Positions 53,997-63,397 of a stretch of 64,000 bases of DNA are shown here, in pieces. A model generated the notes under the pieces. The model saw nothing but the letters and a program-made list of their open reading frames with translations, was not told the DNA's origin and searched no databases. The position numbers were made by a program, and so were the translations under genes. Positions within the stretch are counted from its first letter, which is position 1. Each line of letters starts with the position of its first letter. This stretch comes from Cryobacterium sp. PH31-L1. Lineage in GTDB: Bacteria; Actinomycetota; Actinomycetes; Actinomycetales; Microbacteriaceae. The stretch lies in the NCBI RefSeq assembly GCF_030063145.1, contig NZ_JASISM010000005.1, positions 186,001 through 250,000 of the forward strand, written 5' to 3'.

Positions 53997-55376
53997 ATGA
54001 CCGGTACCCCCGCCCTCGCGCGCACCCTCGGCCTGCGCTCCCTCGTGCTCTTCGGCCTGGCCTACATGACGCCGCTCATCGTGCTCGGAATCTTCGGTGT
54101 CGTGGCCGAGGCGACCGGGGGCGCGAGCGGATCCGCCTACCTCGTCGCCCTCGTCGCGATGCTGTTCACGGCGTCGAGCTACGGTCGCATGGCCGCCGCC
54201 TACCCGGTAGCCGGCTCCGCGTACACCTACGTGCGCCGCACGGTCGACCCTCGCGTCGGCTTCCTCGTCGGATGGGCGGTGCTGCTCGACTACCTCTTTC
54301 TGCCCATGGTGATCTGGCTCATCGGCGCCGCCTATCTGGAAGCCCAGTTCCCCGGGGTACCGGCCTGGGTGTGGATCATCGGGTTCGTCGTGATCACCAC
54401 CCTGCTGAACATTCTCGGCATCAAGGTTGCCGACAAGGCGAACTTTCTGCTCATGGCTTTTCAGGTGCTCGTCATCGGTGCGTTCGTGGCACTGTCCGTC
54501 GCCTCGATCGTGGCCAGCCAGGGCGCTGGCGGCCTCGTCAATGCGTCTCCGTTCGCCAACCCGACCTCCACCTTCGCTGGCATCACAGCCGGGGCAGCCA
54601 TCGCCGCGTACTCTTTTCTCGGCTTTGACGCCGTCACCACCTTCACCGAGGAGACCATCAACCCGCGCAAGACCGTGCCGCGGGCCATCCTGCTGGTCGC
54701 GCTCATCGGTGGTGCGATCTTCGTTCTCGTTTCCTACACCACGCAGCTTGTGCGCCCGGGCGGAGTCTTCACCGATTCATCGTCGGAAGCGTTCGACATC
54801 GCCATGCAGATCGGCGGCAACGTGTTCGGCGCCATCTTCCTGGCCGGCCTCGTGATCGCGCAGTTCGCCTCCGGTCTCGCCGCCCAGGCCGCTGCCTCCC
54901 GACTGCTGTTCGCCATGGGCCGTGACGGGGTGCTGCCCCGCCGCATCTTCGGTGAGGTCAGCAAGCGCTTTCGTTCCCCAGTGTTCAACCTCGTCATCAT
55001 CGGTGTGGTCGGCTTCATCGCGATCTTCCTCGACGTGGCCACGTCGACCTCGTTCATCAACTTCGGTGCCTTCGTCGCGTTCACGATGGTCAACGTCGCC
55101 GTCATCTTCTATTTCGTGCGCCAACGTCGCGAGGGCAACCGTCTCAATCCCGTCTTCTACTTCGTGATTCCGCTGATCGGCGGGCTGATCACGCTCTACC
55201 TGCTCACCCGCCTCGACTCGAACGCCATCGTTCTCGGCCTCAGCTGGCTGGGAGTCGGCATCATCGTGCTCGGAATACTCACGCGTGGGTTCCACCGCCA
55301 GCCGCCCGAGCTGGAGTACATCGAAGCGGATGATGCTGCTCTCGTCGCCGAGACCCGGTCATCGCGTTTAGGCTGA
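53997..55376 (+). CDS. APC-family amino acid permease
   Basis: 459 residues and about 12 hydrophobic segments. Helix 1 has the unwound motif GLAYMTPLIVLGIFGVVAEATGG; helix 6 has AAIAAYSFLGFDAVTTFTEETINPRKTVPRAIL, the APC consensus. It should import an amino acid or amine. It lies between two nitrilase-family genes, whose substrate or product it likely carries. Start is 1 bp after the nitrilase stop. Confidence 0.9.
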   Translation: MTGTPALARTLGLRSLVLFGLAYMTPLIVLGIFGVVAEATGGASGSAYLVALVAMLFTASSYGRMAAAYPVAGSAYTYVRRTVDPRVGFLVGWAVLLDYLFLPMVIWLIGAAYLEAQFPGVPAWVWIIGFVVITTLLNILGIKVADKANFLLMAFQVLVIGAFVALSVASIVASQGAGGLVNASPFANPTSTFAGITAGAAIAAYSFLGFDAVTTFTEETINPRKTVPRAILLVALIGGAIFVLVSYTTQLVRPGGVFTDSSSEAFDIAMQIGGNVFGAIFLAGLVIAQFASGLAAQAAASRLLFAMGRDGVLPRRIFGEVSKRFRSPVFNLVIIGVVGFIAIFLDVATSTSFINFGAFVAFTMVNVAVIFYFVRQRREGNRLNPVFYFVIPLIGGLITLYLLTRLDSNAIVLGLSWLGVGIIVLGILTRGFHRQPPELEYIEADDAALVAETRSSRLG

Positions 55377-55414
55377 CCAGACAGGCGTGACCGAAACCGG
55401 AGGCAGGGCCCGAC

Positions 55415-56227
55415 ATGAGAGTCTGCCTCGCCCAGATCGCCTCCGGTACGGATACCGACCACAATCTGACGCTGATTCAGCGGGCGACGCAGCAGGCATC
55501 CGCTGCGGGCGCCGACCTCGTCGTGTTTCCCGAGTACGCCATGTACGAGAAGAAGATGGTCGACGCGAGTTTCGCTACGGCGGCCCAACCGGTGACCGGT
55601 CCCTTCGTCGCTGCCCTCGCCACCACGGCGGCCAGGCTCGGAATCACCCTCGTGGCGGGAATCGTCGAGACCAACCCGCAGGATCCGCGCCCGTACAACA
55701 CCATCGTGGTGCTCGGGCCCGACGGCATGCTGCAAGCCCGGTACCGCAAGATGCACCTGTTCGACTCCTACGGATTTGGCGAGTCCGAGTGGATCTCCGC
55801 CGCGACCGACCTCACCCCCGTGGTCTGTTTCGTCACGGCACGCTCGGGTGAAAGACTTCGTATCGGCCTGATGACCTGCTACGACCTGCGTTTTCCCGAG
55901 CTCGGTCGCGAGCTGGCCGATTCCGGTGCAGAACTGGTCCTGGTCTGCTCGTCCTGGGTTCCAGGCGCCGAGAAAGCCGAGCAGTGGCGCATTCTGGCCC
56001 AAGCACGCGCGATCGAGAATTCGTATTTCATCGGCGCGGTCTCGCAGTGCCCGCCGATCTCGATCGGGCGCAGTCTCCTGGCCGATCCCGCTGGGCGGGT
56101 GCTCGCCGAACTTGGCCTCACGCCCGACCATGTGACCATCGACATCGACGCAGACGACGTTCGGCAGGCACGAGCGCGCAATCCCGCCCTCGAGCATCGG
56201 CGCCACACCATCCACCCGCGCGCGTAG
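55415..56227 (+). CDS. Carbon–nitrogen hydrolase (nitrilase superfamily, omega-amidase-like)
   Basis: 270 residues. Triad: glutamate in VVFPEYAMYEKK, lysine in ARYRKMHLFDSYGF, cysteine in GLMTCYDLRFPELGRELA. The length and RKxHLFD fit the omega-amidase/Nit branch of the superfamily, which removes the amide group of alpha-ketoglutaramate-type or repair substrates. It lies 38 bp after the permease gene and should be part of the GntR-controlled unit. Confidence 0.87.
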   Translation: MRVCLAQIASGTDTDHNLTLIQRATQQASAAGADLVVFPEYAMYEKKMVDASFATAAQPVTGPFVAALATTAARLGITLVAGIVETNPQDPRPYNTIVVLGPDGMLQARYRKMHLFDSYGFGESEWISAATDLTPVVCFVTARSGERLRIGLMTCYDLRFPELGRELADSGAELVLVCSSWVPGAEKAEQWRILAQARAIENSYFIGAVSQCPPISIGRSLLADPAGRVLAELGLTPDHVTIDIDADDVRQARARNPALEHRRHTIHPRA

Positions 56228-56229
56228 TC

Positions 56230-56253
56230 CTCCCGCCTGCGGCGGCGCAACTC
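56230..56253. repeat. Dispersed GC-rich intergenic element, copy 3
   Basis: Starts CTCCCGCCTGCGGCGGCGCA and ends ACTC. It resembles the elements at 10760 and 32718, with changes in the middle. It lies between the convergent nitrilase and ku genes and may help end transcription. Confidence 0.45.
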
Positions 56254-56276
56254 GCGCGAATCGGGAAGCTGCCCGA

Positions 56277-57116
56277 TCAGGAGGCGGACCGGGCCCGCTT
56301 CTTCTGGGGCTGCGGCTTGGGCTTGGCCCGATCGCGGCTCGCCTCGACACTGCGCCGCAGGGCCTCCATCAGGTCGAGCACCTCGCCGCCCTCGCCCTCT
56401 TCCTCGGTTTCCCCGAAGGTGACCTCGGTTGACACCGTGTCGCCGCTTTTCAGTTTGGCCTCGATCAGCGCCCGCAACTCGTCCTGGTAATCGTCGGTGA
56501 AGGCATCCGGTGCGAAGTCGGCCGCGAATGACTCAACCAGTGCGGCCGACATGTCCAGCTCCTTGGCGCTGACGTTCACCCGCTCGTCGAGAGACGCAAA
56601 CTTGGCCTCGCGCACCTCGTCGTCCCAGAGCAGGGATTGCAGCATGAGCACGTCGCCGTGCACGCGCAACGCACCCAGCCGGGTCTTCTGCCGCAGGGCG
56701 AAGTGCACGATGGCGGTACGGTCGGTGGCCTCAAGAGTGCGACGGAGCAGCACGTAGGCCTTCGACGACTTGCCGTCGGGTTCGAGAAAGTAGCTCTTGT
56801 CGAGCATGATCGGGTCGATCTGATCGCTCGGCACGAACTCGACCACGTCGATCTCTTTGCTGCGCTCGGAGGGCAGCGTGGCGAAGTCGTCCGCCGTGAG
56901 CACCACGGTCTGCTCACCGTCGTCGAACGCCTTGTCGATGTGGTCGTACGGAACGACTTTGGCGCAGATCTCGCACCGACGTTGATAACGGATGCGTCCC
57001 CCATCGGCATCGTGCACCTGGTGCAGTGACACGTCGTGGTCTTCGGTGGCGCTGTACACCTTGACGGGCACATTGACGAGCCCGAAGGTGATCGCACCGG
57101 TCCAGATGCTTCTCAT
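56277..57116 (-). CDS. ku: Ku protein (non-homologous end joining)
   Basis: 279 residues from the ATG at 57116 (MRSIWTGAITFGLVNVPVKVY, the standard Ku start). SLHQVHDADGGRIRYQRRCEIC and YFLEPDGKSSKAYVLLRR fit the DNA-encircling core. The basic tail (RAKPKPQPQKKRARS) is usual in bacterial Ku. It binds broken DNA ends and recruits LigD, which is encoded divergently 71 bp away. Confidence 0.95.
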   Translation of the reverse strand: MRSIWTGAITFGLVNVPVKVYSATEDHDVSLHQVHDADGGRIRYQRRCEICAKVVPYDHIDKAFDDGEQTVVLTADDFATLPSERSKEIDVVEFVPSDQIDPIMLDKSYFLEPDGKSSKAYVLLRRTLEATDRTAIVHFALRQKTRLGALRVHGDVLMLQSLLWDDEVREAKFASLDERVNVSAKELDMSAALVESFAADFAPDAFTDDYQDELRALIEAKLKSGDTVSTEVTFGETEEEGEGGEVLDLMEALRRSVEASRDRAKPKPQPQKKRARSAS

Positions 57117-57187
57117 ACGACCAGTACACACCCGAATGAGACATTTTTCGCCTAGTAGACCGGTGGTTTCCGCGGCACAGTTGACGC

Positions 57188-59656
57188 ATGAACGCCAGCA
57201 GCCAGGTGGTCTCCGTTGAGGGTCACCGCATTTCGCTCACCCACCTCGACAAGGTGATGTACCCGGAGACGGGCACCACCAAGGCCGACGTGTTGGCATA
57301 CTACGCGGCCATCGCGGACGTGCTCATTGCCCACGCGGGGAACCGACCGGCCACCCGCAAGCGCTGGGTGCACGGCGTCGGCACGAGTGAGAACCCCGGC
57401 ACGATGTTCTTCCAGAAGAACCTGGAACCCGGGGCGCCGAGCTGGGTGAAGCGGCGTGAGATTCAACACAAGGACCACGTGAACTCCTACCCGCTGGTGA
57501 ACGACATCGCCACCCTCACCTGGCTCGGACAGATGAGCGCCCTTGAAATCCACGTGCCGCAGTGGCAGTTCGGTCGCACCGGCACCCAGCGCAATCCCGA
57601 CCGGATCGTGCTCGACCTCGACCCGGGTGAGGGCATCGGGCTCGCCGAATGCGCGGAGGTGGCGCGGCTGGCGCGCACGATTCTGCAGGACATGGGGCTG
57701 GAACCGATGCCGGTGACCAGCGGAAGCAAGGGCATCCATGTGTATGCGGCCCTCGACCTGTCGTACACCTCCGACCAGGTGTCGGCGGTGGCGCACGAAC
57801 TGGCGCGGGCCCTCGAAGCCGACCATAGAGACCTCGTCGTAAGCGACATGAAGAAGACCCTGCGCCCCGGCAAGGTACTGGTGGACTGGAGCCAGAACAA
57901 CGCCGCGAAAACCACCATCACCCCGTATTCGCTGCGGGGGCGCAGCCACCCGATGGTTGCGACCCCGCGCACCTGGAAGGAACTGGCCTCGGCCGACCTC
58001 GAACAGCTGGACTACAAGCAGGTGCTAGCTCGCCTGAAACGGCGGGAGGATCCGCTCGCACTGCTGTCGGCCGGGTCGCTCGAGCACACCGTGAACGCGA
58101 ATGACTCGGCGTCCGCCCTGGTCACACCGGACCGACTCACGGTCTACCGCCACAAGCGCGATGCGTCGAAGACCCCCGAGCCGGTGCCTGAGGCCCCAGC
58201 CACGGCATCCGCGGGTCATTCCTTCGTGATTCAGGAACACCATGCCCGCAGCCTGCACTGGGATTTTCGGCTCGAACACGATGGCGTACTGGTGTCCTGG
58301 GCGTTGCCGCGTGGCGTGCCGGTGTCGACCGCCCAGAACCGGCTCGCGGTGCACGTGGAGGATCATCCGCTCGAATACGGCAGTTTCGAGGGGAATATTC
58401 CAGTCGGAGAATATGGAGCCGGCGACGTATCCATCTGGGACCGCGGCGACTACGAACTCGAAAAATGGCGCGACGACGAGGTGATCGTGACCCTGCACGG
58501 TGAACCCGCCGCCGGACTCGGCGGCTCAGCCCGGTTCGCCCTCATTCGCACGAGCGACGGCCACGGCAGCAAACCGGCGAACAACTGGCTGATCCACCGC
58601 ATGAAGCCACTCACCGCTGGCGCCGACTCCCGCACGAATGCCCGCCCGCACAGCGCACCGGCAGCGAGCATCGCACCATCGAAGAGCACCTACTCCCCGA
58701 TGTTGGCCGCCGCCGGCTCCGAGGCCGACCTCGGCGACGACGGCTGGGCCTTCGAAATGAAGTGGGACGGAATGCGGGCGCTCGCCTACCTGTCGCTGGC
58801 CGAGCAGACCGTGCGCCTGGTCACCCGCAACGGGCACGACGTGACGGCGTCCTATCCCGATCTCGTCGCCGACCTGCTCGCCGCACTGGCGACGAATCCA
58901 GAAACGGATGCCGCGGTGCTCGACGGCGAGATCGTGGCCGTCGACAAACGCGGCCGCCCGAACTTCGGCCTGCTGCAGACCCGCATGAAACTCACCGAGG
59001 AACGGGAAGTGGCCGCCGCATCGAAACGGGCCGCGTTGCAGTTCATGCTCTTCGACCTGCTCGAACTAAACGGCCGCTCCCTCACCGGGCTCAACTACAG
59101 CGCGCGGCGGGACCGGCTGGAGAACGCGGTCACCGCGACCGGCTCCACCCAGGTGCCGCCACGGTTCGACGGCGACTTCGCCGAGGCATTTCAGACCAGC
59201 CGCCGGCTCGGGCTCGAAGGCGTCATGGCCAAGCGGCTCGACGGTCGCTACACGGTCGGGCGTCGGTCCCGCGACTGGGTGAAAATCAAACACTTTCGTA
59301 CTCAGGAGGTTGTCGTGGGCGGCTGGCGTCCCGGCCGCGGCAACCGCACCGGCGCGATCGGGTCGCTGCTGCTCGGGGTGCCGACCGATGCGGGCCTCCG
59401 CTACGTCGGCCGCGTCGGCACCGGGTTTGGGGAACGCGACCTCACCGACATCCGTTCTCGACTGGCCCGGCTGGTGCGAAAGACCACACCGTTCAGCGAC
59501 ATTCCTGCAACGGATGCCCAGAGCGCCGTCTGGGTGCGCCCCACCCTCGTCGCCGAGGTCGAGTTCGCCGAATGGACAGCGACCGGTCGGCTGCGTCAGC
59601 CCTCGTGGCGGGGCTGGCGCCCAGACAAATCACCAGGAGACGTTGCGATCGACTGA
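57188..59656 (+). CDS. ligD: LigD: polymerase–phosphoesterase–ligase for end joining
   Basis: 822 residues. Order: polymerase domain (1–300; active-site aspartates D143 and D145 in VLDLDPGEG), 3'-phosphoesterase domain (about 344–475; FVIQEHHARSLHWDFRLEHDG), then an ATP-dependent ligase domain (from about 500) with the nucleotidyl lysine K525 in EMKWDGMRAL and GVMAKRLDGRYTVGRRSRDWVKIK. This is the mycobacterial domain order. It fills, trims and seals double-strand breaks held by Ku, encoded divergently next door. Confidence 0.95.
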   Translation: MNASSQVVSVEGHRISLTHLDKVMYPETGTTKADVLAYYAAIADVLIAHAGNRPATRKRWVHGVGTSENPGTMFFQKNLEPGAPSWVKRREIQHKDHVNSYPLVNDIATLTWLGQMSALEIHVPQWQFGRTGTQRNPDRIVLDLDPGEGIGLAECAEVARLARTILQDMGLEPMPVTSGSKGIHVYAALDLSYTSDQVSAVAHELARALEADHRDLVVSDMKKTLRPGKVLVDWSQNNAAKTTITPYSLRGRSHPMVATPRTWKELASADLEQLDYKQVLARLKRREDPLALLSAGSLEHTVNANDSASALVTPDRLTVYRHKRDASKTPEPVPEAPATASAGHSFVIQEHHARSLHWDFRLEHDGVLVSWALPRGVPVSTAQNRLAVHVEDHPLEYGSFEGNIPVGEYGAGDVSIWDRGDYELEKWRDDEVIVTLHGEPAAGLGGSARFALIRTSDGHGSKPANNWLIHRMKPLTAGADSRTNARPHSAPAASIAPSKSTYSPMLAAAGSEADLGDDGWAFEMKWDGMRALAYLSLAEQTVRLVTRNGHDVTASYPDLVADLLAALATNPETDAAVLDGEIVAVDKRGRPNFGLLQTRMKLTEEREVAAASKRAALQFMLFDLLELNGRSLTGLNYSARRDRLENAVTATGSTQVPPRFDGDFAEAFQTSRRLGLEGVMAKRLDGRYTVGRRSRDWVKIKHFRTQEVVVGGWRPGRGNRTGAIGSLLLGVPTDAGLRYVGRVGTGFGERDLTDIRSRLARLVRKTTPFSDIPATDAQSAVWVRPTLVAEVEFAEWTATGRLRQPSWRGWRPDKSPGDVAID

Positions 59657-59761
59657 CGCGAATTCGCCCCGGTCGCGCCTTCTCGACCGGGCTCGACCGT
59701 TGTAGTGTGGCGCGACTGCAGATCGAGAGCCGACACACACCCCAACCCGAAAGGACCGCAG

Positions 59762-60619
59762 ATGAGCGAGCTCCGGAGCGAGCCGGTCTGGCGCACCCGC
59801 TACGAGAAATTCGTCGCCGACACCCGAGCACTCTCGGCGGCCCAGCGTCGGCGCCTGAGCCTGATCTCGATGACCCTCGTCGGCGTTGGCGTCGTGCTCT
59901 TCATCTGCGTACTCGTCGACGTGCTGCAACCCGACCGTTCAGCAATCTACGACTCGCCGATTCGCCTGTGGCTCGTGGGCGAACGGTCGCCGACCCTGAC
60001 AGTCGTCATGATCGCCCTGGCGATCGTGTTCGGCCCGGTCGCCCTGCCGATCATCGTGCTGGTGCTCGCCGTCGTCTGGGGCGTGACTGGCAAACATGCC
60101 TGGCGGCCGCTCGTACTCGCCGCGGCCATGCTCACCGGGGTGCTGCTGGCGCAGATCCTGGCGCCACTGGTCGCCCGCAGCCGACCGCCGGTCGAGCTGA
60201 TGCTATTCGGCGCGGATCACTCGTTCTCGTTTCCGTCGGGGCACGTGCTCGGCGCGGCCGACTTCGTGCTCGTGCTCACCTATCTGATCGTGTCGCGGCG
60301 AAGTAGCCGCCGAAACGTCATCGTGGGCTTCAGCGTGGCCTTGGTCTGCATCGTGCTCGCCGCTACCAGTCGCCTCTATCTTGGTTACCACTGGACGACG
60401 GATGCCCTCGCCTCACTCGCGATCTCGTTCGTGGTGCTCGGCGCAGTGATCGCCTGGGATACCCGTCACGCCCACCGTTCACTGCAGGCGAGAACACTGC
60501 GAACGACTTCGCTACAGCCGGGCGCGGCGGGCCCGAACAAAGCAGTAGGCACCGTAACTGATGAGGCCAAGACCGATCAAAATCAACGCGATCGTGCCGT
60601 AGGGCAGGGCGGCGAGTGA
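59762..60619 (+). CDS. PAP2-superfamily membrane phosphatase
   Basis: 285 residues. Several membrane helices and the three phosphatase motifs: RSRPPVELML, FPSGHVLGAADF (catalytic His) and SRLYLGYHWTTDALA. Such enzymes remove phosphate from lipid phosphates such as undecaprenyl pyrophosphate or phosphatidic acid. AAAGGA precedes the ATG. The last ~36 codons (after HRSLQARTL) are read through the antisense of the convergent DUF1206 gene and give a polar tail unlike the family. Confidence 0.87.
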   Translation: MSELRSEPVWRTRYEKFVADTRALSAAQRRRLSLISMTLVGVGVVLFICVLVDVLQPDRSAIYDSPIRLWLVGERSPTLTVVMIALAIVFGPVALPIIVLVLAVVWGVTGKHAWRPLVLAAAMLTGVLLAQILAPLVARSRPPVELMLFGADHSFSFPSGHVLGAADFVLVLTYLIVSRRSSRRNVIVGFSVALVCIVLAATSRLYLGYHWTTDALASLAISFVVLGAVIAWDTRHAHRSLQARTLRTTSLQPGAAGPNKAVGTVTDEAKTDQNQRDRAVGQGGE

Positions 60620-61315
60620 TTTGAGGGCCCCATCGAGTCCGGTGGACTTGCTGGCGTCGTGGGTGAGCGCAGCGGCACCGATGAGGATCGCGACCACGCC
60701 GAGGGCGATGCCCTTGGCGATGTAACCGACCACGCCGAGCACGATGACCGCGCGGCCGACCGTTCCGCCCGGCACGGCCAGGTCGGACCGGAACTTCTGC
60801 GCGGCACCCTTGTAGATGAAATAGCCCGCAACGCCGAGCACGGCCACTCCCGCCAGGAACAGCACGACGACTCCGCCCGGAGTGGCCAACAGCGATGAAC
60901 TCGCACTCTGGGTGCTGCCGGCGGAACTGGCCGAGCCACCCTGCGCGAAGGTCAGCGCGGTGGCGCCGAGAGCAAAGTACACGATGGCTTTGGCGAAGTT
61001 CGCGACTCGACGTGACCACGTGCGTTTGGGATCGCCGTGCATCACGAATGCCGAGATGACCAGCCACAGCCCGAGGGCGAACAGGCCGACCACGACGGTC
61101 CAGAGCAGGAACACACCGCCCGGGCTCGACGCCACCTGGCCGAGCGCCCCGCTCTGGTCAGCCGAGCCACCGCCGGCCCCGACCGCGACGGTGATCGCGA
61201 TCGAACCGATGAGAATGTGCAGCAGCCCGTTGACGGCGAAACCCAGCCGTGCCAGCAGTTGCAGTGCCGAACTGTTGCTCGCTTCACGAGCGAGGTGTGT
61301 CGCCGATGCATTCAT
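60512..61315 (-). CDS. DUF1206 family membrane protein
   Basis: 267 residues from the ATG at 61315. Six hydrophobic segments in three related pairs: LARLGFAVNGLLHILIGSIAI, RRVANFAKAIVYFALGATAL and AVIVLGVVGYIAKGIALGVVAI repeat the DUF1206 pattern. Family function unknown. Its 3' end overlaps the convergent PAP2 gene by 108 bp. Confidence 0.87.
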   Translation of the reverse strand: MNASATHLAREASNSSALQLLARLGFAVNGLLHILIGSIAITVAVGAGGGSADQSGALGQVASSPGGVFLLWTVVVGLFALGLWLVISAFVMHGDPKRTWSRRVANFAKAIVYFALGATALTFAQGGSASSAGSTQSASSSLLATPGGVVVLFLAGVAVLGVAGYFIYKGAAQKFRSDLAVPGGTVGRAVIVLGVVGYIAKGIALGVVAILIGAAALTHDASKSTGLDGALKSLAALPYGTIALILIGLGLISYGAYCFVRARRARL

Positions 61316-61421
61316 CACGGGCTCAGCATAGGTCGAAACGCACGCTCGCGCGGAGAAACTTCTTCGCTGCTTTACGAAATCAGCACCGAGCGATAGCGTC
61401 CCACAACGCTGAATCGCGGGG

Positions 61422-61856
61422 CTAGGAGGCAGCCGCCGACGCGCTGTCTGCGCCCGCGATGTTGACCATCCAGTTAGTGCCGAACTTGTCGACCAGCATG
61501 CCGAAGCTGTCACCCCAAGGTGCTCTGCTGAGCGGCATGGTCGCGGTGCCACCGTCGAGCAACTTCTCCCAGTATCCGGTCAGTTCGGCTTCATCGTCTC
61601 CGCTGAGGGAGACGGTGACGCTGCTGCTGGTGGGGAGTTCCATACTGCTCGGGGTGTCAGAAGCCATGAGCGAGAAACCGCTGGTAGTGGTCAGTTCCGA
61701 GTGCATGATCTTGTCCTTCTCGGCCGGATCTTCGCTCGCGTTGAATTCACCGAAGGTGCTGCGGGTGACCTCTCCGCCGAAGACACTCTGGTAGAAGTCC
61801 ATGGCTTCGCGAGCGTTGTCACGAAATCCGAGGTAGGGGTTGAGACGACTGCTCAT
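61422..61856 (-). CDS. VOC-family protein (PhnB-like)
   Basis: 144 residues; AAGGAG lies ideally before the ATG at 61856. NPYLGFRDNAREAMDFYQSVFGGEV and PWGDSFGMLVDKFGTNWMVNI are typical of the PhnB/YjdN-type glyoxalase-fold group. Function unknown; they resemble metal-binding dioxygenase or resistance proteins without known activity. Confidence 0.88.
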   Translation of the reverse strand: MSSRLNPYLGFRDNAREAMDFYQSVFGGEVTRSTFGEFNASEDPAEKDKIMHSELTTTSGFSLMASDTPSSMELPTSSSVTVSLSGDDEAELTGYWEKLLDGGTATMPLSRAPWGDSFGMLVDKFGTNWMVNIAGADSASAAAS

Positions 61857-62006
61857 GGTGGTTCTCCTTAGTTCTTGTGTCGGGGTAGTCCTGTGATTAT
61901 CGCCCGGATCAGTCAACAGCACGCAGGTCGGGCCACGAATTCTTCCGGTCAGGGACGCGGGATTGCCCTGCGTGCTCGCGGTGCGGTAGCGGGTACAGTA
62001 ACGGGC

Positions 62007-62315
62007 ATGAAGCTGATTGCCATCGACCCGCCCACCCGCAGTTTTTCGCGCTGGCTGACCGACGAAGAGATCGGCCGCGTGATCGCCGCCAAGCGCGGCT
62101 GGCGTCAGGCACCCGACGGCAGCGTACAGGCCGGCAAGATTCGCAAGACCCGCATCAGCGCATCACTTGACCAGCTCGGTGCCGCCGCCGTCGACCGCGG
62201 CTGGGCCAGCCGGCCCCGGGTCGAGCCGAGCGACAGCAGCGGGCCCACCCACATGATGTGGGGCATCATCGATGCGCGCACCGATGCCGAGATCCTGGCC
62301 GAACTCACGGCCTGA
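62007..62315 (+). CDS. Hypothetical protein (102 aa)
   Basis: 102 residues from the ATG at 62007 (MKLIAIDPPTRSFSRWLTDE). Ends RTDAEILAELTA. Mixed polar sequence, cytoplasmic, no membrane helix, no motif I recognise. An upstream in-frame start would run into the VOC gene promoter. It lies 49 bp before the glutathione-transferase-like gene on the same strand. Confidence 0.6.
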   Translation: MKLIAIDPPTRSFSRWLTDEEIGRVIAAKRGWRQAPDGSVQAGKIRKTRISASLDQLGAAAVDRGWASRPRVEPSDSSGPTHMMWGIIDARTDAEILAELTA

Positions 62316-62364
62316 CCACGAGGCTTGACCTACAACGCGGCTCGGCAGCGCGTAGCGTGGGTAC

Positions 62365-63366
62365 ATGAGTCTGAATCCCAGTTACATCACTCCCGGCCTG
62401 GATTTCAACCGCGACACCAACTACATCGAAGACCGCATCACCCAGGACGGCCGCGATGGCTGGCCGGTCGAACCTGGCCGCTACCGCCTGGTCGCGGCCC
62501 GTGCCTGCCCATGGGCGAACCGCACCACGATCGTGCGTCGGCTGCTTGGCCTCGAGGGTGTCATCTCGCTCGGCCTGCCGGGCCCCACCCACGATAGGAA
62601 CAGCTGGACCTTTGACCTCGATCCCGGCGGCGTCGACCCGGTACTCGGCATCGAACGCCTGCAACAGGCGTTCTTCGCCCGCTTTCCCGACTACCCGCGC
62701 GGCATCACCGTGCCAGCGATCGTCGATGTGCCCACGGGCAAGGTCGTCACCAACAACTACCCGCAGATCACCCTCGACTTCGAGACCGAGTGGACGGCGT
62801 ATCACCGCCCCGGCGCTCCCGACCTCTACCCGGAAGCGCTGCGAGCCGAAATCGACGAGGTCGCCGATCTCATCTTTCACGACGTGAACAACGGCGTCTA
62901 CAAGTGCGGGTTCGCCGGGAGCCAGAAATCGTACGAGCGGGCCTACGACGCTCTGTTCGCCCGGCTGGACTGGCTCGAACAGCGCCTGACCGGGCAGCGG
63001 TATCTCGTGGGCGACACGATCACCGAGGCGGACATCCGCTTGTTCACCACGCTCGCACGGTTCGACGCGGTCTATCACGGCCATTTCAAGTGCAATCGCA
63101 ACAAGCTCAGCGAGATGCCGGTGCTCTGGGCCTACGCCCGCGACCTGTTCCAGACCCCGGGGTTCGGCGACACGATCGACTTCGACCAGATCAAGAGGCA
63201 CTACTACGTGACGCACGTGGACATCAACCCCAGCGGCATCGTGCCCAAGGGACCGGATACCGCCGCCTGGCTGGCCCCGCACGCCCGCGCTGACCTCGGC
63301 GGGCACCCCTTCGGCGCCGGCACCGCGCCGGAGCCGCCGTTGCCATTCGAGCGCATAGCGAACTGA
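62365..63366 (+). CDS. Xi-class glutathione S-transferase-like/glutathionyl-hydroquinone reductase family
   Basis: 333 residues. Thioredoxin-fold site ARACPWANRTTIVRRLLGL with the catalytic Cys-Pro-Trp-Ala motif, then TVPAIVDVPTGKVVTNNYPQI, and a helical C-terminal domain (GQRYLVGDTITEADIRLFTTLARFDAVYHGHFKCN). These enzymes reduce thiol-conjugated quinones. Actinobacteria mostly lack glutathione, so mycothiol is the likely thiol. Confidence 0.87.
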   Translation: MSLNPSYITPGLDFNRDTNYIEDRITQDGRDGWPVEPGRYRLVAARACPWANRTTIVRRLLGLEGVISLGLPGPTHDRNSWTFDLDPGGVDPVLGIERLQQAFFARFPDYPRGITVPAIVDVPTGKVVTNNYPQITLDFETEWTAYHRPGAPDLYPEALRAEIDEVADLIFHDVNNGVYKCGFAGSQKSYERAYDALFARLDWLEQRLTGQRYLVGDTITEADIRLFTTLARFDAVYHGHFKCNRNKLSEMPVLWAYARDLFQTPGFGDTIDFDQIKRHYYVTHVDINPSGIVPKGPDTAAWLAPHARADLGGHPFGAGTAPEPPLPFERIAN

Positions 63367-63397
63367 CGCGGGCTCGGGCGCCGGGCTCGGCGGCAGG

